64,000 bases of DNA from Paguma larvata (Eukaryota; Chordata; Mammalia; Carnivora; Viverridae), in the NCBI GenBank assembly GCA_030068075.1, contig CM057835.1, positions 72,171,090 to 72,235,089 of the forward strand, written 5' to 3'. The number at the start of each line of letters is the position of its first letter. Positions within the stretch are counted from its first letter, which is position 1. The position numbers were made by a program, and so were the translations under genes. Below, in pieces: positions 22,854-33,149 of the stretch. The notes under the pieces were generated by a model. The model did not search any database. It was not told where the DNA came from and was given only the letters and a program-made list of their open reading frames with translations.

Positions 22854-23850
22854 GCGCGCCCGTGGCCACGCGCACCCCCGCGCCGGCTCGCTCGCCCGAA
22901 CGAATCACTGTGAACCCAGCCGGCGGCCGCCCGCCAGCCGCGGCCCCCCGACGCCGCCAGAGCGGCCCCGGGGCCGGCCGGGGTCTGCAGGGGCCCCGGC
23001 CCAGGTTTCTTTAAAAGTCATTTTTTGGGGGGGGGGTCTACCCGCCCGGAGCAATAAGTAACCATCCGACTTCCGAATCTCGTTTGAATTTCCCAGCAGC
23101 ACAGACTGACTTCAGCCCTTCATTTCAGTGTGGGAAAGATCAATTAACGTTTCTAATCAAGGTCTAAGATTTCTTCTTTCCCCCACGCGGAGCCTAACTC
23201 TGGGGGAAGCTGTGTGTCCTACCCCTCGCCTGAAAAAGACGCCTGTGTCCTTAGGATCCGGCCGAGTGAGGTTTTGGGTATTTTGAGGACCATGAGGAGT
23301 TCGACTTGGCATTACACGGGGCCTCTGTTGTGGGAATTTTTTTTTTTTTTTTTAAAAGCAAACTGGTGTGTCTTCTCATGTGGTTCGCGCAGCCCGACCT
23401 CACAACAGTCACTCTAGACACTGCTCTTTCTTGCTGTCTTTTGCCAGACAGTTTTTTTATAGCCGAAACCAACCAGCAAGCCTTCGATGGCCACGGGGAG
23501 GGTTATTTTAAAGCTATCAGGCACAAATATGTGGCCCTAGGGGACTGCCGTCGCATTTTTCTGCGGAGTTCTTTTCTTCAGGGACAGCTTCTCCAGCCTA
23601 AGAAACTACCTGCCGTGTGCACCCTCTCAGGGGGCAGAGGGTGAGCCCTCCGTCTGCCGAGACCCAGGCAAAGTGCCTCGTTGCCTTAACGTCCTTCCTG
23701 GCGCTAAAAAGAGCTGTGTTTTTTAAAGCGTCGGGGCAAACGAAGCAACCCCAGGAGAACTGTTGTGTGTGAAAACCCCAATGAGGAACCATTGGTGATT
23801 TTGATGCAGAGACTAAATGATCCTTAATAAATAAATCTCTATTTTGGAAT
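22854..23850 (+). other. GLTP: GLTP 3' UTR
   Basis: About 1 kb from the stop to the poly(A) region. It starts very GC-rich and becomes AT-richer after 23.0 kb, with a 15-base T run (23339-23353). No open frame or carnivoran SINE is inside. The end is inferred from the signals at 23826-23835. Confidence 0.8.
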
Positions 23851-23870
23851 CGCCTTGGTGTGCCGGCTTT
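23826..23870 (+). terminator. GLTP: GLTP poly(A) signals
   Basis: Two overlapping AATAAA hexamers (23826-23831 and 23830-23835), followed within 20-35 bases by a GT-rich element (CTTGGTGTGCCGGCTTTGG). Cleavage is expected near 23850. Confidence 0.85.
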
Positions 23871-24828
23871 GGTTCTCCATCCCTCCCTCCCCGCTACCCC
23901 CCCCTGCCCCCCCCCTCCGCTTCTGGAACAGAGGTTACAGCTGGGGACCAGCCAGGGACCGGCTTTCTGGCCTCCGTGGTTTACAGAAATAGAAGTGGTT
24001 GTTGCCACAGTGAGAAACTGGAGAAATTTCCCACACGAATCTTGATTTCTAGCTGCTTTAGGAAGAAAGCAGACTGCGTGGCAGGTGTGGCGGGAGCTGA
24101 GGACCAATTGCCCCCTCGGCTGGGGAGGGCGAGCGGATAGATGTATTCTCCGCTTTGCCCCAGTCCCCACCAATCCCTGTTGCCCCCCTGACCTGTGACC
24201 TGAAGTTATTTGCTTGCTCGTAGGCTGATGCTTTTTCCGATACTTAGGTTAATTGGAGAGAGAATCTTCATTTCACGCCATTCCTGCTCCTGCGGAGTTG
24301 GTGGTCTGGTGGGCAAGATGGACCAGTACATCAATAGGGATGATACAGAGCAGCCGGTGCCCAGAGGGTGCCCGGGCCCGCACATGAGGGGCTGCCTCCC
24401 CGGATGCCTCTTGGGGAGTCACGGCTTGCCCTGAGCCTGCGCGGAAGCGGTGGGGTGGGGAGGAGCCCAGCAGAGGAGGAGGGGCAGGGGACACCCACAG
24501 CAGGCTGCGTGGGTGATGTGATGAAGGGATTTGCACTTGACCCTGAAAATTATGGAGCAGCTTCAAGGGTCTTGTGTTCAGTCTGGGCAGTAGCCGGTTT
24601 GGAAGGCTGCCTCTCGCATGGCCAAGGGACGGACGCCTGAACTAGGATTTTTACTGTCTCCGATTTCATGATTCTCCAGTGTTGCTGGTGGTAAGAATGC
24701 TACTGGGCTTTCCAAGCTCCAACGGCTTCGTAGGTTTTTTTTCTCCTCATTGGGTTTCCTAGAAACACAAAATTCTGCCACAATTAAGAGGAATTCTGCA
24801 TCTTCATTTTAACAACAACCTTTCTAGG

Positions 24829-24978
24829 GTTGGGCTCTGTGCTGACAGCTCGGAGCCTGCAGCCTGCTTCGGATTGTGTCTCCCTCTGCCTCTCCCTCTC
24901 CCTCTCTCTCTCTCTCTGCCCCTCCCCTGCTCATGCTCTGTCTCTCAAAAATAAACGTTAAAAAATAAACATAAAAAC
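24829..24978 (+). mobile_element. CAN-SINE, forward, head missing
   Basis: Starts within the body at GGGCTCTGTGCTGACAGC and runs to an AAATAAACGTTAAAAAATAA tail. The tRNA-like head is absent, as in a 5'-truncated insertion. Confidence 0.9.
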
Positions 24979-24987
24979 AGCCTTTCT

Positions 24988-25092
24988 TGGGGTGCTTGTC
25001 TGGCTCAGCCAGTAGAGTGTGGGACTCTTGATCTTGAGGTCGTGTGTTCAAGCCCCACGCTGGGGGTAGAAATGACTTCTTAAAAAAGAGAG
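24988..25092 (+). mobile_element. Short tRNA-derived carnivoran SINE
   Basis: GGGGTGCTTGTCTGGCTCAG start, GTGTTCAAGCCCCACGCTGG middle and a TTAAAAAAGAGAG tail. It lacks the CT-rich body of the longer family, so it belongs to the short, older form. Confidence 0.8.
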
Positions 25093-25299
25093 AGAGCCTT
25101 TTCTTCATGTCTCTAACATAATACGATGGGACCAGGGAGGCAATGTGTTTGCGGAAGGTTGGCATTTTCCCAGGCCGGCCTCCTCCACTCCTGGCACCTG
25201 CGGGGCCCCTGGGGGCACGTTAGGGGCCCAGGGACAAAGCCCCAGCAGTGCATTTCTGTCAAAGTGGGACTGGTTTCTGCCCTGGGCCAGGGAGGAAGG

Positions 25300-25450
25300 A
25301 ACACACATTGAGCACCTGCTGTGTACCTGGCCCACCCGGTACCGGTGGTTTACAGACACCATTTCACGGCCACCTGGGCTGGCATCAGGAGCCCCATCTG
25401 TCAGATGAGGAGACTGAGCCCCAAGGACAGGACAAGAGGACTTGGCCAGG
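25300..25450 (-). mobile_element. MIR SINE, reverse
   Basis: TTGAGCACCTGCTGTGTACC and CTGTCAGATGAGGAGACTG keep MIR order in reverse. Confidence 0.75.
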
Positions 25451-25499
25451 GTGGGTGATCTGGCCAGGCGCCGGGGTTGCACACTTCTTTCTTTCTTTA

Positions 25500-25720
25500 A
25501 AAATTTTTTTTCCGAATGTTTATTTTATTTTTGAGACAGAGAGAAACAGAGCATGAACAGGGGAGGGGCAGAGAGAGAGATGGAGACACAGAATCTGAAG
25601 CAGGCTCCAGGCTCTGAGCCGTCAGCACAGAGCCCGACGCGGGGCTTGAACCCACAGACCGCGAGATCATGACCTGAGCTGAAGTCAGACCCTCAACCGA
25701 CCGAGCCACCCGGGCGCCCC
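25500..25720 (-). mobile_element. CAN-SINE, reverse
   Basis: Tail side GAATGTTTATTTTATTTTTG at the left, head GAGCCACCCGGGCGCCCC ending at 25720. Full-length. Confidence 0.92.
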
Positions 25721-26078
25721 AGCCGTAGCCACTTCTGTGCCAGCTGACAGTGAGCCCACCTCCTAGCTCATCTTCCCGTCAGGACGACCACTGTGGGGAG
25801 TCCCTCATCTGACCCAGCTGAACCCGAGAGTGCACAGAAAACGGATGAGCCCAAAAGTTGGACAGAAATTGACGGGTGTCTTCACCTGTGGGTTCATTCC
25901 ACTATACTTCACTGAACAATAGTTCCAGCCAGCAATAAATACTTCAAGCCCATCATAATACATCCCTATTATAGACTGAAACGCATTTCCCCCTAAAAAG
26001 GCCTGTTTCCTTTTCCGTGCCACAGGGGGCTTGCTAATACGTGATGCACAGGTTGTGAGGTTTAAGTTAAATGTTACT

Positions 26079-26273
26079 GGGGCGCCTGGGTGGCTCGGCA
26101 GTGAAGCCACTGGCTCTTGATTTCAGCTCAGGTCATGATCTCATGGTTCCGGTCCCGTGTGGCTCCACACTGACAGCTGGGAGCCTCCTTGGGATTCTGT
26201 CTGTTGGTCTCTCTCTCTCTGCTCCTCCCCTGCTTGGGCACACACTCTCTCTCAAATAAATAAACTTTAAAAA
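26079..26273 (+). mobile_element. CAN-SINE, forward, with target-site duplication
   Basis: Flanked by TAAGTTAAATGTTACT (26063-26078) and TAACTTAAATGTTACT (26274-26289), 15 of 16 matching. Head GGGGCGCCTGGGTGGCTCGG. Confidence 0.96.
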
Positions 26274-26394
26274 TAACTTAAATGTTACTATTTGCAAAGC
26301 AATTAGAAGCGTCTGAAGCACAGAAAGCTGTCTTCGTGTTAAATAAATCTGCAAAGATATATTTGTGCGGCGGCGGGGTGTGTACGATGATGCC

Positions 26395-26540
26395 ATAGAG
26401 TATGGAGTCCTCACTCTGTTACAGCCGAGTGGCCACAGACAGAGCCCTGCGCCTCTCCGAACCTCAGTTTCCTCGTCCCCGCAATGGGGATGTAATCGTT
26501 CCCAGCTCACTGAGAGTCCATGAAACTGCCTAATAGGTCG
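26395..26540 (+). mobile_element. MIR SINE, forward
   Basis: GAACCTCAGTTTCCTCGTCC and GCAATGGGGATGTAATCG are MIR core phrases. Confidence 0.75.
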
Positions 26541-26728
26541 CCGGGCTGCGCAGTCCTTCGGTGCTGGCCCGATTATCATTTACGGAGAGTTACAGGAGAA
26601 CAGAGAGGTATGCCCTTCCTCGGGTTTGGTGGGCTGATTGGTGAATTCTCCAGATGTACGCCGCCCCCCGCCCCCCCAGGCTTGGGGCCGCGCGCCTGCG
26701 CGCTGGCCGCCTGCGGCTCCCGCGGGGC

Positions 26729-26743
26729 CCGGTAGGTGGCGCT
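26729..26743 (+). promoter_or_regulatory. Candidate CTCF site
   Basis: CCGGTAGGTGGCGCT fits the CTCF core CCASYAGRKGGC with one mismatch and has the favoured GCGCT extension. It lies in a small CpG-rich block between the two genes. Confidence 0.45.
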
Positions 26744-27044
26744 GTGGGCACTGTGCCCCCGCGGAAAAGCCCCGCGTCCCCCCCGCCAGTCTGCGCCTGG
26801 ACCTCCCTGCCTCTGCCGCGCCCCGCTAGCGTCACCGGGGTGGCCTCCTGGGGCCAAATGAGGAGCCCCATCTGAACGATGGTGGGAAAGCCGGAAGCCT
26901 CTCAAGCGGATGCTCTGGGGTTCTGACTTCATTCAGCTCAGCCTCTGTGTCCAAGGTGTATCTTGTGGCTTTTACTACCACTACCACTGCTGCGACTACT
27001 ACCTCCGCTACCGGTAGCGCCGCCACCATCACCGCCACCAGCCA

Positions 27045-27245
27045 GCACATTTGGAGTTCAAGTCCAGGTTCTATAACTTTGTAGCTATGAGATCCGGGGG
27101 AGTCCGTTCGCCACTCTGAGCCTCAGTTTCTGCATCTGTAAAATGGGACAGGAACACCTCTACCTAGCAGGAGTACAGAGTATAATGTGTGTCACGTGCC
27201 TGACACGTAGAAGATGTTCAAGAAATGGCCTTTGGTAATTTTTAA
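27045..27245 (+). mobile_element. MIR SINE, forward, nearly full length
   Basis: TTCAAGTCCAGGTTCTATAA, GCCTCAGTTTCTGCATCTG, TAAAATGGGACAGGAACACC and a TGACACGTAGAAGATGTTC tail. Confidence 0.85.
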
Positions 27246-27373
27246 AATTTATTATGATGCAGCCTCAGAGCATTTGAACACAATAGCATTCTGGAGATGC
27301 CCCAGGGGCTGCTGGAGGGACCACCTGGCCATTGATGCAGTTAACTCCTAGCCTGCTCGCTCACTCCTTGTTC

Positions 27374-27604
27374 TTTTTTTTTTTTTTTAATTTTTTTAAC
27401 GTTTATTTATTTCTGAGAGACATAGAGATAGAGCATGAGCAGGGGAAGGGCAGAGAGAGAGGGAGACACAGAATCCGAAGCAGGCTCCAGGCTCTGATGA
27501 GCCATCAGCACAGAGCCCGATGTGGGGCTCGAACTCACAGACCGTGAGATCGTGACCTGAGCTGAAGTCGGCAGCTTAACCGACTGAGCCACCCAGGCGC
27601 CCCC
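27374..27604 (-). mobile_element. CAN-SINE, reverse
   Basis: Poly-T at the left, head GAGCCACCCAGGCGCCCC ending about 27604. The body carries a small GATGA insertion in the CTCTGAGCC phrase. Confidence 0.93.
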
Positions 27605-27915
27605 CTTTTCTTAAAGATACAGCAGGACCCATGTGAACACGCCGACAAGGAAAACCCCAGAAAACGTCGCGCAGTCTGGCTGCTTTTCTCGCTCTGCCCT
27701 GATCTGCTGTGGGACTCTGGGCAAGTTCCTTCTGCCCTCTGGGCTTTCGGCTCCTGTCTATACTATCAGGAGATTAGATAGTTCAAAGCTCCCTCCCCGC
27801 TCTGTCAGTCTCCAGCAGACACCTCACGTCACCGTAAGGAGCCCCTGGTATGTACTCATAATTCAGTGAAATCAACACTACGTCCTCAAGCAGGGACGTC
27901 AGTCCTTCCTCGTGA

Positions 27916-27929
27916 CCACCAGGGGGTGA
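27916..27929 (+). promoter_or_regulatory. Candidate CTCF site
   Basis: CCACCAGGGGGTGA fits the CTCF core with one change at its last base. Weak on its own; of interest because two other matches lie in the same intergenic space. Confidence 0.35.
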
Positions 27930-28039
27930 CATGCAAAGCACTTAGCACAGGGCCTGGCACTTATAGGGTGCTTGCTAAAGGACAGCTACAGGGACGATTC
28001 ACCCTTACGCAGCCCTCGATCCAGCCCCGAGAGGACCGT

Positions 28040-28330
28040 CTGGCAGGCGAGTCATTTAACAGCTGTTTGCTGAGCACCTACTATGTGCAAGGCCCTGAGC
28101 TAGGCTTAGGGGCTCCTGCAGGGACAGGACAGATAAGGCCCCACCCTCCAACGGGCTCATGGACCCCTGGAGGAAATGGAGATGGGGGAGGCCAGAAAAG
28201 GGCTCTCAGAGGAGGTGACATCAGAGCTGAGATCTGAAGGGGGAGAAAGAGCAGGCCCTGAAAAGGGTCTGGCTACAGCTAGTGCAAAGGCCCTGAGGCA
28301 GGAGAGAAAGCAGCAGGTTCTAAGGGAGGA
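28040..28330 (+). mobile_element. Ancient interspersed repeat, family not named
   Basis: GAGCACCTACTATGTGCAAG, AGAGGAGGTGACATCAGAGC and AGTGCAAAGGCCCTGAGGC are phrases of an old and common mammalian repeat. Related text occurs near 46.38, 48.2 and 53.4 kb. Confidence 0.6.
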
Positions 28331-30009
28331 GAGAGGGCAAAGTGGCCCGAGGCTGGAGATTAAGGTGGGAGGTGGTTTTTGTATTAAGGGCAAGGGAAGT
28401 CACAGCCTCTGTGAACAGAGGGTGTCGAAGCCCATTCAGTTTACGAAGCTCTTTGCTAGGATCTCTACGGGTTCTTTTCCCGGACTCAGAAAAGAGGCTA
28501 TCTCCCCACCCCCAACCCGTGCCTCTTCCGGGCTGAGAAGATGGAGCCCTCGTCACAAGGGAGCCGGGAGGGGTCCCAGGCCTCCCTGACAGCCCGGGGC
28601 CTCTCTCCGGCAAGTGCCGGTTCACTGTGAGGATTTCACTCGTCGCTCCGGGGACCTTCGTGGCCCCCCAGCAGCCTACCCCGGGCCCCCGGTTGGGAAG
28701 CCCTGGATTACTCAGCCCCGCTGGCACCGAGGCCTAGTTGCCCCCCTCCCTCGCCACGCCGCAACTTCAGCCGAAAGCTGTCTTTGAAATGCCAGTGGGC
28801 AGCTGTGGCCCGACCGCACCCACAGGAGGGTGGCCGTGCCCATGGCAACAGGCCTCTGAAGGGAAGGGCTTCCTTCCCACCTGCTCTCAGGTTTCTGCCC
28901 CAGGGAGAATTCCAGAAGAGCCCCATCAAGGTGGCTGGCAGGGCAGGGCCTCCAGTCTCTGGGCCAGCCGCGAGCAGGACCGAGGTGGCCGAACCAGCTG
29001 ACCGGTCACCAGCCTCTCGCATCCTTGCTCGGTGGCTTCTTGGCAAATGCGAGAGGGTGTGACTTCACGGGAGGCCTGCTGCCTACTGGGGCGGGCTCCG
29101 AAGGGACTCTGGGACACAGCGCCCTCCGGGCTGTGTGACCTCGGGCGGGTTCCTTCGCCTCTCTGGGTGCGCTTCTCCCCTGCGGCCGGGAGGAATCCAT
29201 GAGGGCAAAGCCCTACACGGCGCCTGCCCGCGGCCGCGTAAATGCCGACAGGCCGACCCGGTACCTCCTCAGCACCCGTCCCCCGTGGTTTCTTCCGTCT
29301 TTTCTTTTGTGGCCTGGGCCCTTCCATGGCGTGCACTCACTGGAGAAAGAACAAAAAGGCCAGCCGGAATTGCTCACCGGACGGCCCCACGCTGCCCGGG
29401 CTCATCCAGTGGCCAGGGGCAGTGTCAGGTGGCTGCTGCAGGGGTCGGGGGGTGTCGTTTGGATGTAGATGGTGCCGGGTTCAAATCCCGACCGCATCAC
29501 CGGCTGGTCCCTTGGGCAAGGGGTTTCGCTGTTCGGAGCCTCGGTTTATCCACCTGCAGAAGGGGCTGTGGGGAGGAGGGACCGAGAGCCTGGGGTGGCA
29601 GGAAGCCTGCCCCACATGGTGGTGTCGGCTGCACCTGTCCTCGGAGAATCATGCCAGGCCGCCCAGGACCCACCAGCCCTGGCCTGAGCCGCGCTCTGGA
29701 GGCGTGGGGCCACCAGCTGGGCTGCGGCGGTGCCGCGGAGAGAAAGAAGGAAGAGACGGGGCCAGAAGGAAGAGGAGAGGAAAGGAGTCTCTCCCTGGGA
29801 GCGTCGGGGACAGCGGTGCTGGCCGTGTCCTAGGCCCGGCGGTCGTCGTCCATAAATTCGAAAATTCGGATGGGAACAGGAGCGCCACCCTCACAAGATT
29901 CAGGAAGGAATCACAAGGAGGAAGGTGTCCCGTGGCGTGAGGGAGGCTGCTGGGGGGACGGCTCGGGCTTGGCGGGGGATGTTAAGTTGGTCTTCACGGG
30001 GACAGGTGT

Positions 30010-30200
30010 GGTGACCTCGGGGGACTATTTACTGAGCAGCTACTGTGTGCCCGCGCTGCTCGGCCCCCAAGAGCACCGTGTGTAACCTCCCGACCGTGAA
30101 GGTAGGAGCGGTTACTGCCCCCACTTCATAGATGAAAAAGCGAGGCTCAGAGAAGCAGGGTCATCTGAGGTCACACAGCTAAGACACACAGGAGAGTCAC
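30010..30200 (-). mobile_element. MIR SINE, reverse
   Basis: TTACTGAGCAGCTACTGTGT, CCACTTCATAGATGAAAAAG and GAGGTCACACAGCTAAG keep MIR order in reverse. Confidence 0.82.
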
Positions 30201-30232
30201 GCCCAGATCCTTTTCACCCCAGGACCCACACT

Positions 30233-30401
30233 CTTTTTTTTTTTTTTAATGTTTATTTATTTAATTTTGAGGGGCAGAGAGAGAGGGAGACACAGAGTCC
30301 GAAGCAGGCTCCAGCCGACTCGGGGCTCGAACTCACCACCCGTGAGATCATGACCTGCGCCAAAGTCGGCTGCCGAACCAGCTGAGCCGCCCAGGTGCCC
30401 C
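30233..30401 (-). mobile_element. CAN-SINE, reverse, with internal deletion
   Basis: Poly-T at the left and head GAGCCGCCCAGGTGCCCC at 30401. It is only about 170 bases because part of the body after CAGGCTCCAG is missing. Confidence 0.88.
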
Positions 30402-30430
30402 AAAGGACCGCGCTCTGGAAAAAAAAAATG

Positions 30431-31088
30431 TTTTGTAACAGCTTTATTGAGATAAGTTTCACATACCGTGCAATTCGCCTGTTTAAGGTGTCCTAGTCAC
30501 TGGCTTTTAGTAAATTCACAGTGAGACTGTCACCCATCAGCTCGAGAACATTGTTGTCACCCCAACAAGAAACCCAACATGCTTTGGGCACCCCCCTCCA
30601 AGCCTCGCCTCCCCCACCCCCGGCGACCATTCGCCTACTTGCGGTCTCTGCAGACTTGCTTGTCCCGGGCATCTCATGCGGACGGGATCACGCGACGCGG
30701 GGCCTTCGATGGCCGTCCGACTTCTTCCCTTTTGCAGGCCCGTCCGTGTTGCGGCCGGAGGCCATACTCTGTCCTTTCTACTCCTGGATAATATTCCACT
30801 GTGTGGACATGCCACATCGCATTTATCCAGTTACCGTCTGAGTTGTTTCTATTCGGGGCTATTACGAAGAGCGATGCTATGACCATTCGTATTCGGGTGT
30901 GTTTTGTGTGGCCCCGTGTTTTCATTTCTCTCAGCTCTATCCCTCGGAGTGGAATTGCTGGCTCCCGCGGTCATCCTGCGTTTAACCCTCGGAGGAACTG
31001 CCAGCCTGTTTTCCAAAGCGGCTTCGCTGGCTTCTATTCCGCCAGCAGGGGGCAAGGCATGGATGGCCTTGCTGACACTTGGTGCTGG
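30431..31088 (+). mobile_element. L1M-type LINE 3' fragment, CpG-rich
   Basis: Phrases such as AACAGCTTTATTGAGATAAG, GGATAATATTCCACTGTGTG, GGAGTGGAATTGCTGGC and TGTTTTCCAAAGCGGCTTCG match the L1M 3' region. Unusually, many CpG pairs occur where the family is normally AT-rich. Confidence 0.82.
31042..31053 (+). promoter_or_regulatory. Candidate CTCF site inside L1M fragment
   Basis: CCAGCAGGGGGC matches the CTCF core CCASYAGRKGGC at every position. The parent L1M text here normally reads like CCCACCAGCAGTGTATGAG, so the match arose by later changes. Confidence 0.45.
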
Positions 31089-31089
31089 C

Positions 31090-31152
31090 TTTTTTTTTTT
31101 TTTTTTTAATTTGAGAGAGAGAGCACGGGAGACGGGCCAACTGGGGGAGGGG

Positions 31153-31200
<48 letters not shown>

Positions 31201-31323
31201 CTTAAGCAGGCTCCTTGCTCAGTGTGAACCCAACACGGGGCTCCATCCCACGACCCTGGGATCATGACCTGACCCAAAATCACGAGTCGGATGCCCAGCC
31301 GACTTGAGCCACCCATGAGCCTC
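31090..31323 (-). mobile_element. CAN-SINE, reverse, with (GA)n expansion
   Basis: Poly-T at the left, a long (AG)n run (about 31150-31198) and a diverged head (GAGCCACCCATGAGCC). Inserted at the end of the L1M piece. Confidence 0.85.
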
Positions 31324-31349
31324 ATTGTCTGTCTTTTTGAGACCATATA

Positions 31350-31575
31350 CTTTTTAAATTTTTATTTATTTATTCATTTTTGAGAGAGAGACAGAAAGCA
31401 CGTGGGCACAGGAGCTGGGGAGGAGCAAAGAGAGAGGGAGAGAGAGAATCCCAAGCAGGCTCCTGGCTGACAGCACGGAGCCCGATTCGGGGCTCGATCC
31501 CACGAACCGTGAGATCATGACCTGAGCCGAGATCAAGAGCTTGTCGCTTAACCAACGGAGCCACCCAGGCGCCCC
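31350..31575 (-). mobile_element. CAN-SINE, reverse
   Basis: Tail side TTTTTATTTATTTATTCATT at the left, head ending GGCGCCCC at 31575. Only about 70 bases from a forward copy. Confidence 0.92.
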
Positions 31576-31645
31576 AGCCAGTATTTTTAAAGTACCTACT
31601 AAGTGCCGGAAGCTGCTCCCGCAGCTGGGAACAGGATAGATGTGG

Positions 31646-31854
31646 GGGGGGGGCGGTCCCTGGGTGGCTCTCGCTTTTGGCTGAGGTCGTGATCTCACGG
31701 CTCGTGAGAATGAGCCTGAGGTTGGGCTTGACACTGACAGTGAGGAGCCTGCTTGGGATTCTCTCCCCCCCCACCTCTCCCCCCTCGCACGCGCACACGT
31801 GCACGCTCTTTCTCCCTCTCCAAATAAATACATGAACTTAAAAAAAAAAAAAAG
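31646..31854 (+). mobile_element. CAN-SINE, forward, diverged head
   Basis: GGTCCCTGGGTGGCTCTCG start with part of the tRNA-like region lost, CT-rich body and a TAAATACATGAACTTAAAA tail. Confidence 0.85.
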
Positions 31855-32485
31855 ACAGATGCGAGCCCGTGCCTCGTGGAAACCAGTGCTGTTTTCCGGA
31901 CAAGGACACGGGCCCTGGAAGGGGAGGCTCTTGCTCGTGGCTCCCGGTAAACCAGCGGCAGCCGAGGTCCGGCCTCCGGGACCGAGAAGGGTCACTTCCG
32001 CGCACGGGCCTCGGTTGCCCGGCCTGTGAGCCGCGGGGCCGGAGGGGCCTGGGTTGGCCGCCCCGGTGCCGAGGGCTCACGGCCCCAAGCCCGGTGCCTC
32101 CCTGGCCCCCTCACCCCCGTCGGGCCCCTCGCGGCCTGGACCATCCTCATTGTTTTCTTTTCATTCGAGGGGGGGCCGCGGCAGAAACGGGCCCCAGGTT
32201 AGTTCGACGCCCCCTCCGTTTCCCAGCCGGCCGGAGGCTCTGGGTCCGGCGGCCCGAGGGAGCCTCTTCTGTTTACATTCCTTGCCGGGCCTGTTTGCTC
32301 TGAGGTCCTGAAAACCCGGGCGGAAAACCTTCTCTTCGCAGCCCCGTCGCGGAGGGGGCAGCTCCTGGAGAAGCCACACTCCTCTCCCCGCAGGGCCACC
32401 GCGATCCCGGCCTCGCAGCCCCGCCGGGACGAGGGTTTACTCGAGAAATCTCCCTCCCAGGCCCCCCCCGCCACGCTCAGCGAGT

Positions 32486-32722
32486 TAATGATTAAGGTTT
32501 ATTTTTTTGTAAATGTTTTGCACGGGCAGTTCGAACACATCATCTCTGTTCGGGTTTCTCTCTCCGTCCCTCTCTCTCTCTCTCCCTCTCCAGCGGTTCT
32601 AAAGTTCGACTCTCTAGCTGCTGCACCGACACCTCATGGGAGCCATTTCTGTCTGCAGGCTGAGGGGACCCCGCCGTTTTGGGGGAGCCAGCTCCATTTC
32701 AAGAAGAACAATAATGATTAAG
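32486..32722 (+). promoter_or_regulatory. Paired homeodomain-type motifs upstream of TRPV4
   Basis: The 11-mer TAATGATTAAG occurs twice, at 32486-32496 and 32712-32722, in an AT-richer island within GC-rich DNA. It lies about 0.7-0.9 kb before the TRPV4 CpG island core. A role as an enhancer is only a guess. Confidence 0.3.
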
Positions 32723-33149
32723 GGGGCTAAAAAGGTTCCTTGTGCTCTGCACGGACCTGGTCTCCGGGCGTCCCCACCGTGGCTGTGGGCTGGGGACACT
32801 CTGCGGTGGGGACACAGAGGCGCAGGGGTGGAGAGACTGGCTCAGTCGGTGGGGCCCGAGAGCCACAGCTGGGGCTCCTGGAGCTTGGCTCTGGAGCTCA
32901 GGCCCAGCAGCGTTCCAGCCAGTCCCAGCAGAAGTGAGCTGCCCGTCCCGCGGAGGCATTCAAGTCGCTGGAGTCAAAGGTAGGACTGACTGTCAGGAGC
33001 TCACCTTCACCATCCAATAAAAAATTAAAAAACAACACAACCCCCCCAAAAAACACCTCAATCACCCACTAGATGCCCGACCGCTTGCTAAGCGCTGGTA
33101 GAGGCGAAGAAACGGAGCTTACGTGTATCCGCCCCGGACAGCGCGGTCT

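Larger units (their letters stand above)
2050..23850 (+). other. GLTP: GLTP gene span (glycolipid transfer protein)
   Basis: GLTP is a soluble cytosolic protein that moves glycosphingolipids such as galactosyl- and lactosylceramide between membranes, using an all-alpha two-layer fold. The five coding exons join to 630 coding bases and 209 residues, the length of human GLTP. Residues known to bind the sugar headgroup are present: D48, N52, K55, W96, H140 and Y207. W142, which contacts membranes, is also kept. The FFAT-like VAP-binding stretch PPFFDCLGS (residues 31-39) is interrupted by intron 1 at codon 35. All introns are GT-AG. The downstream neighbour TRPV4 lies in the same orientation, as in human 12q24.11. 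Gene ends are estimates; the coding exons are firm. Confidence 0.97.

Noticed and set aside
23052..23057. AATAAG as an early GLTP poly(A) signal
   Set aside because: Non-standard hexamer without a clear GT-rich element after it; the twin AATAAA at 23826 is far better.
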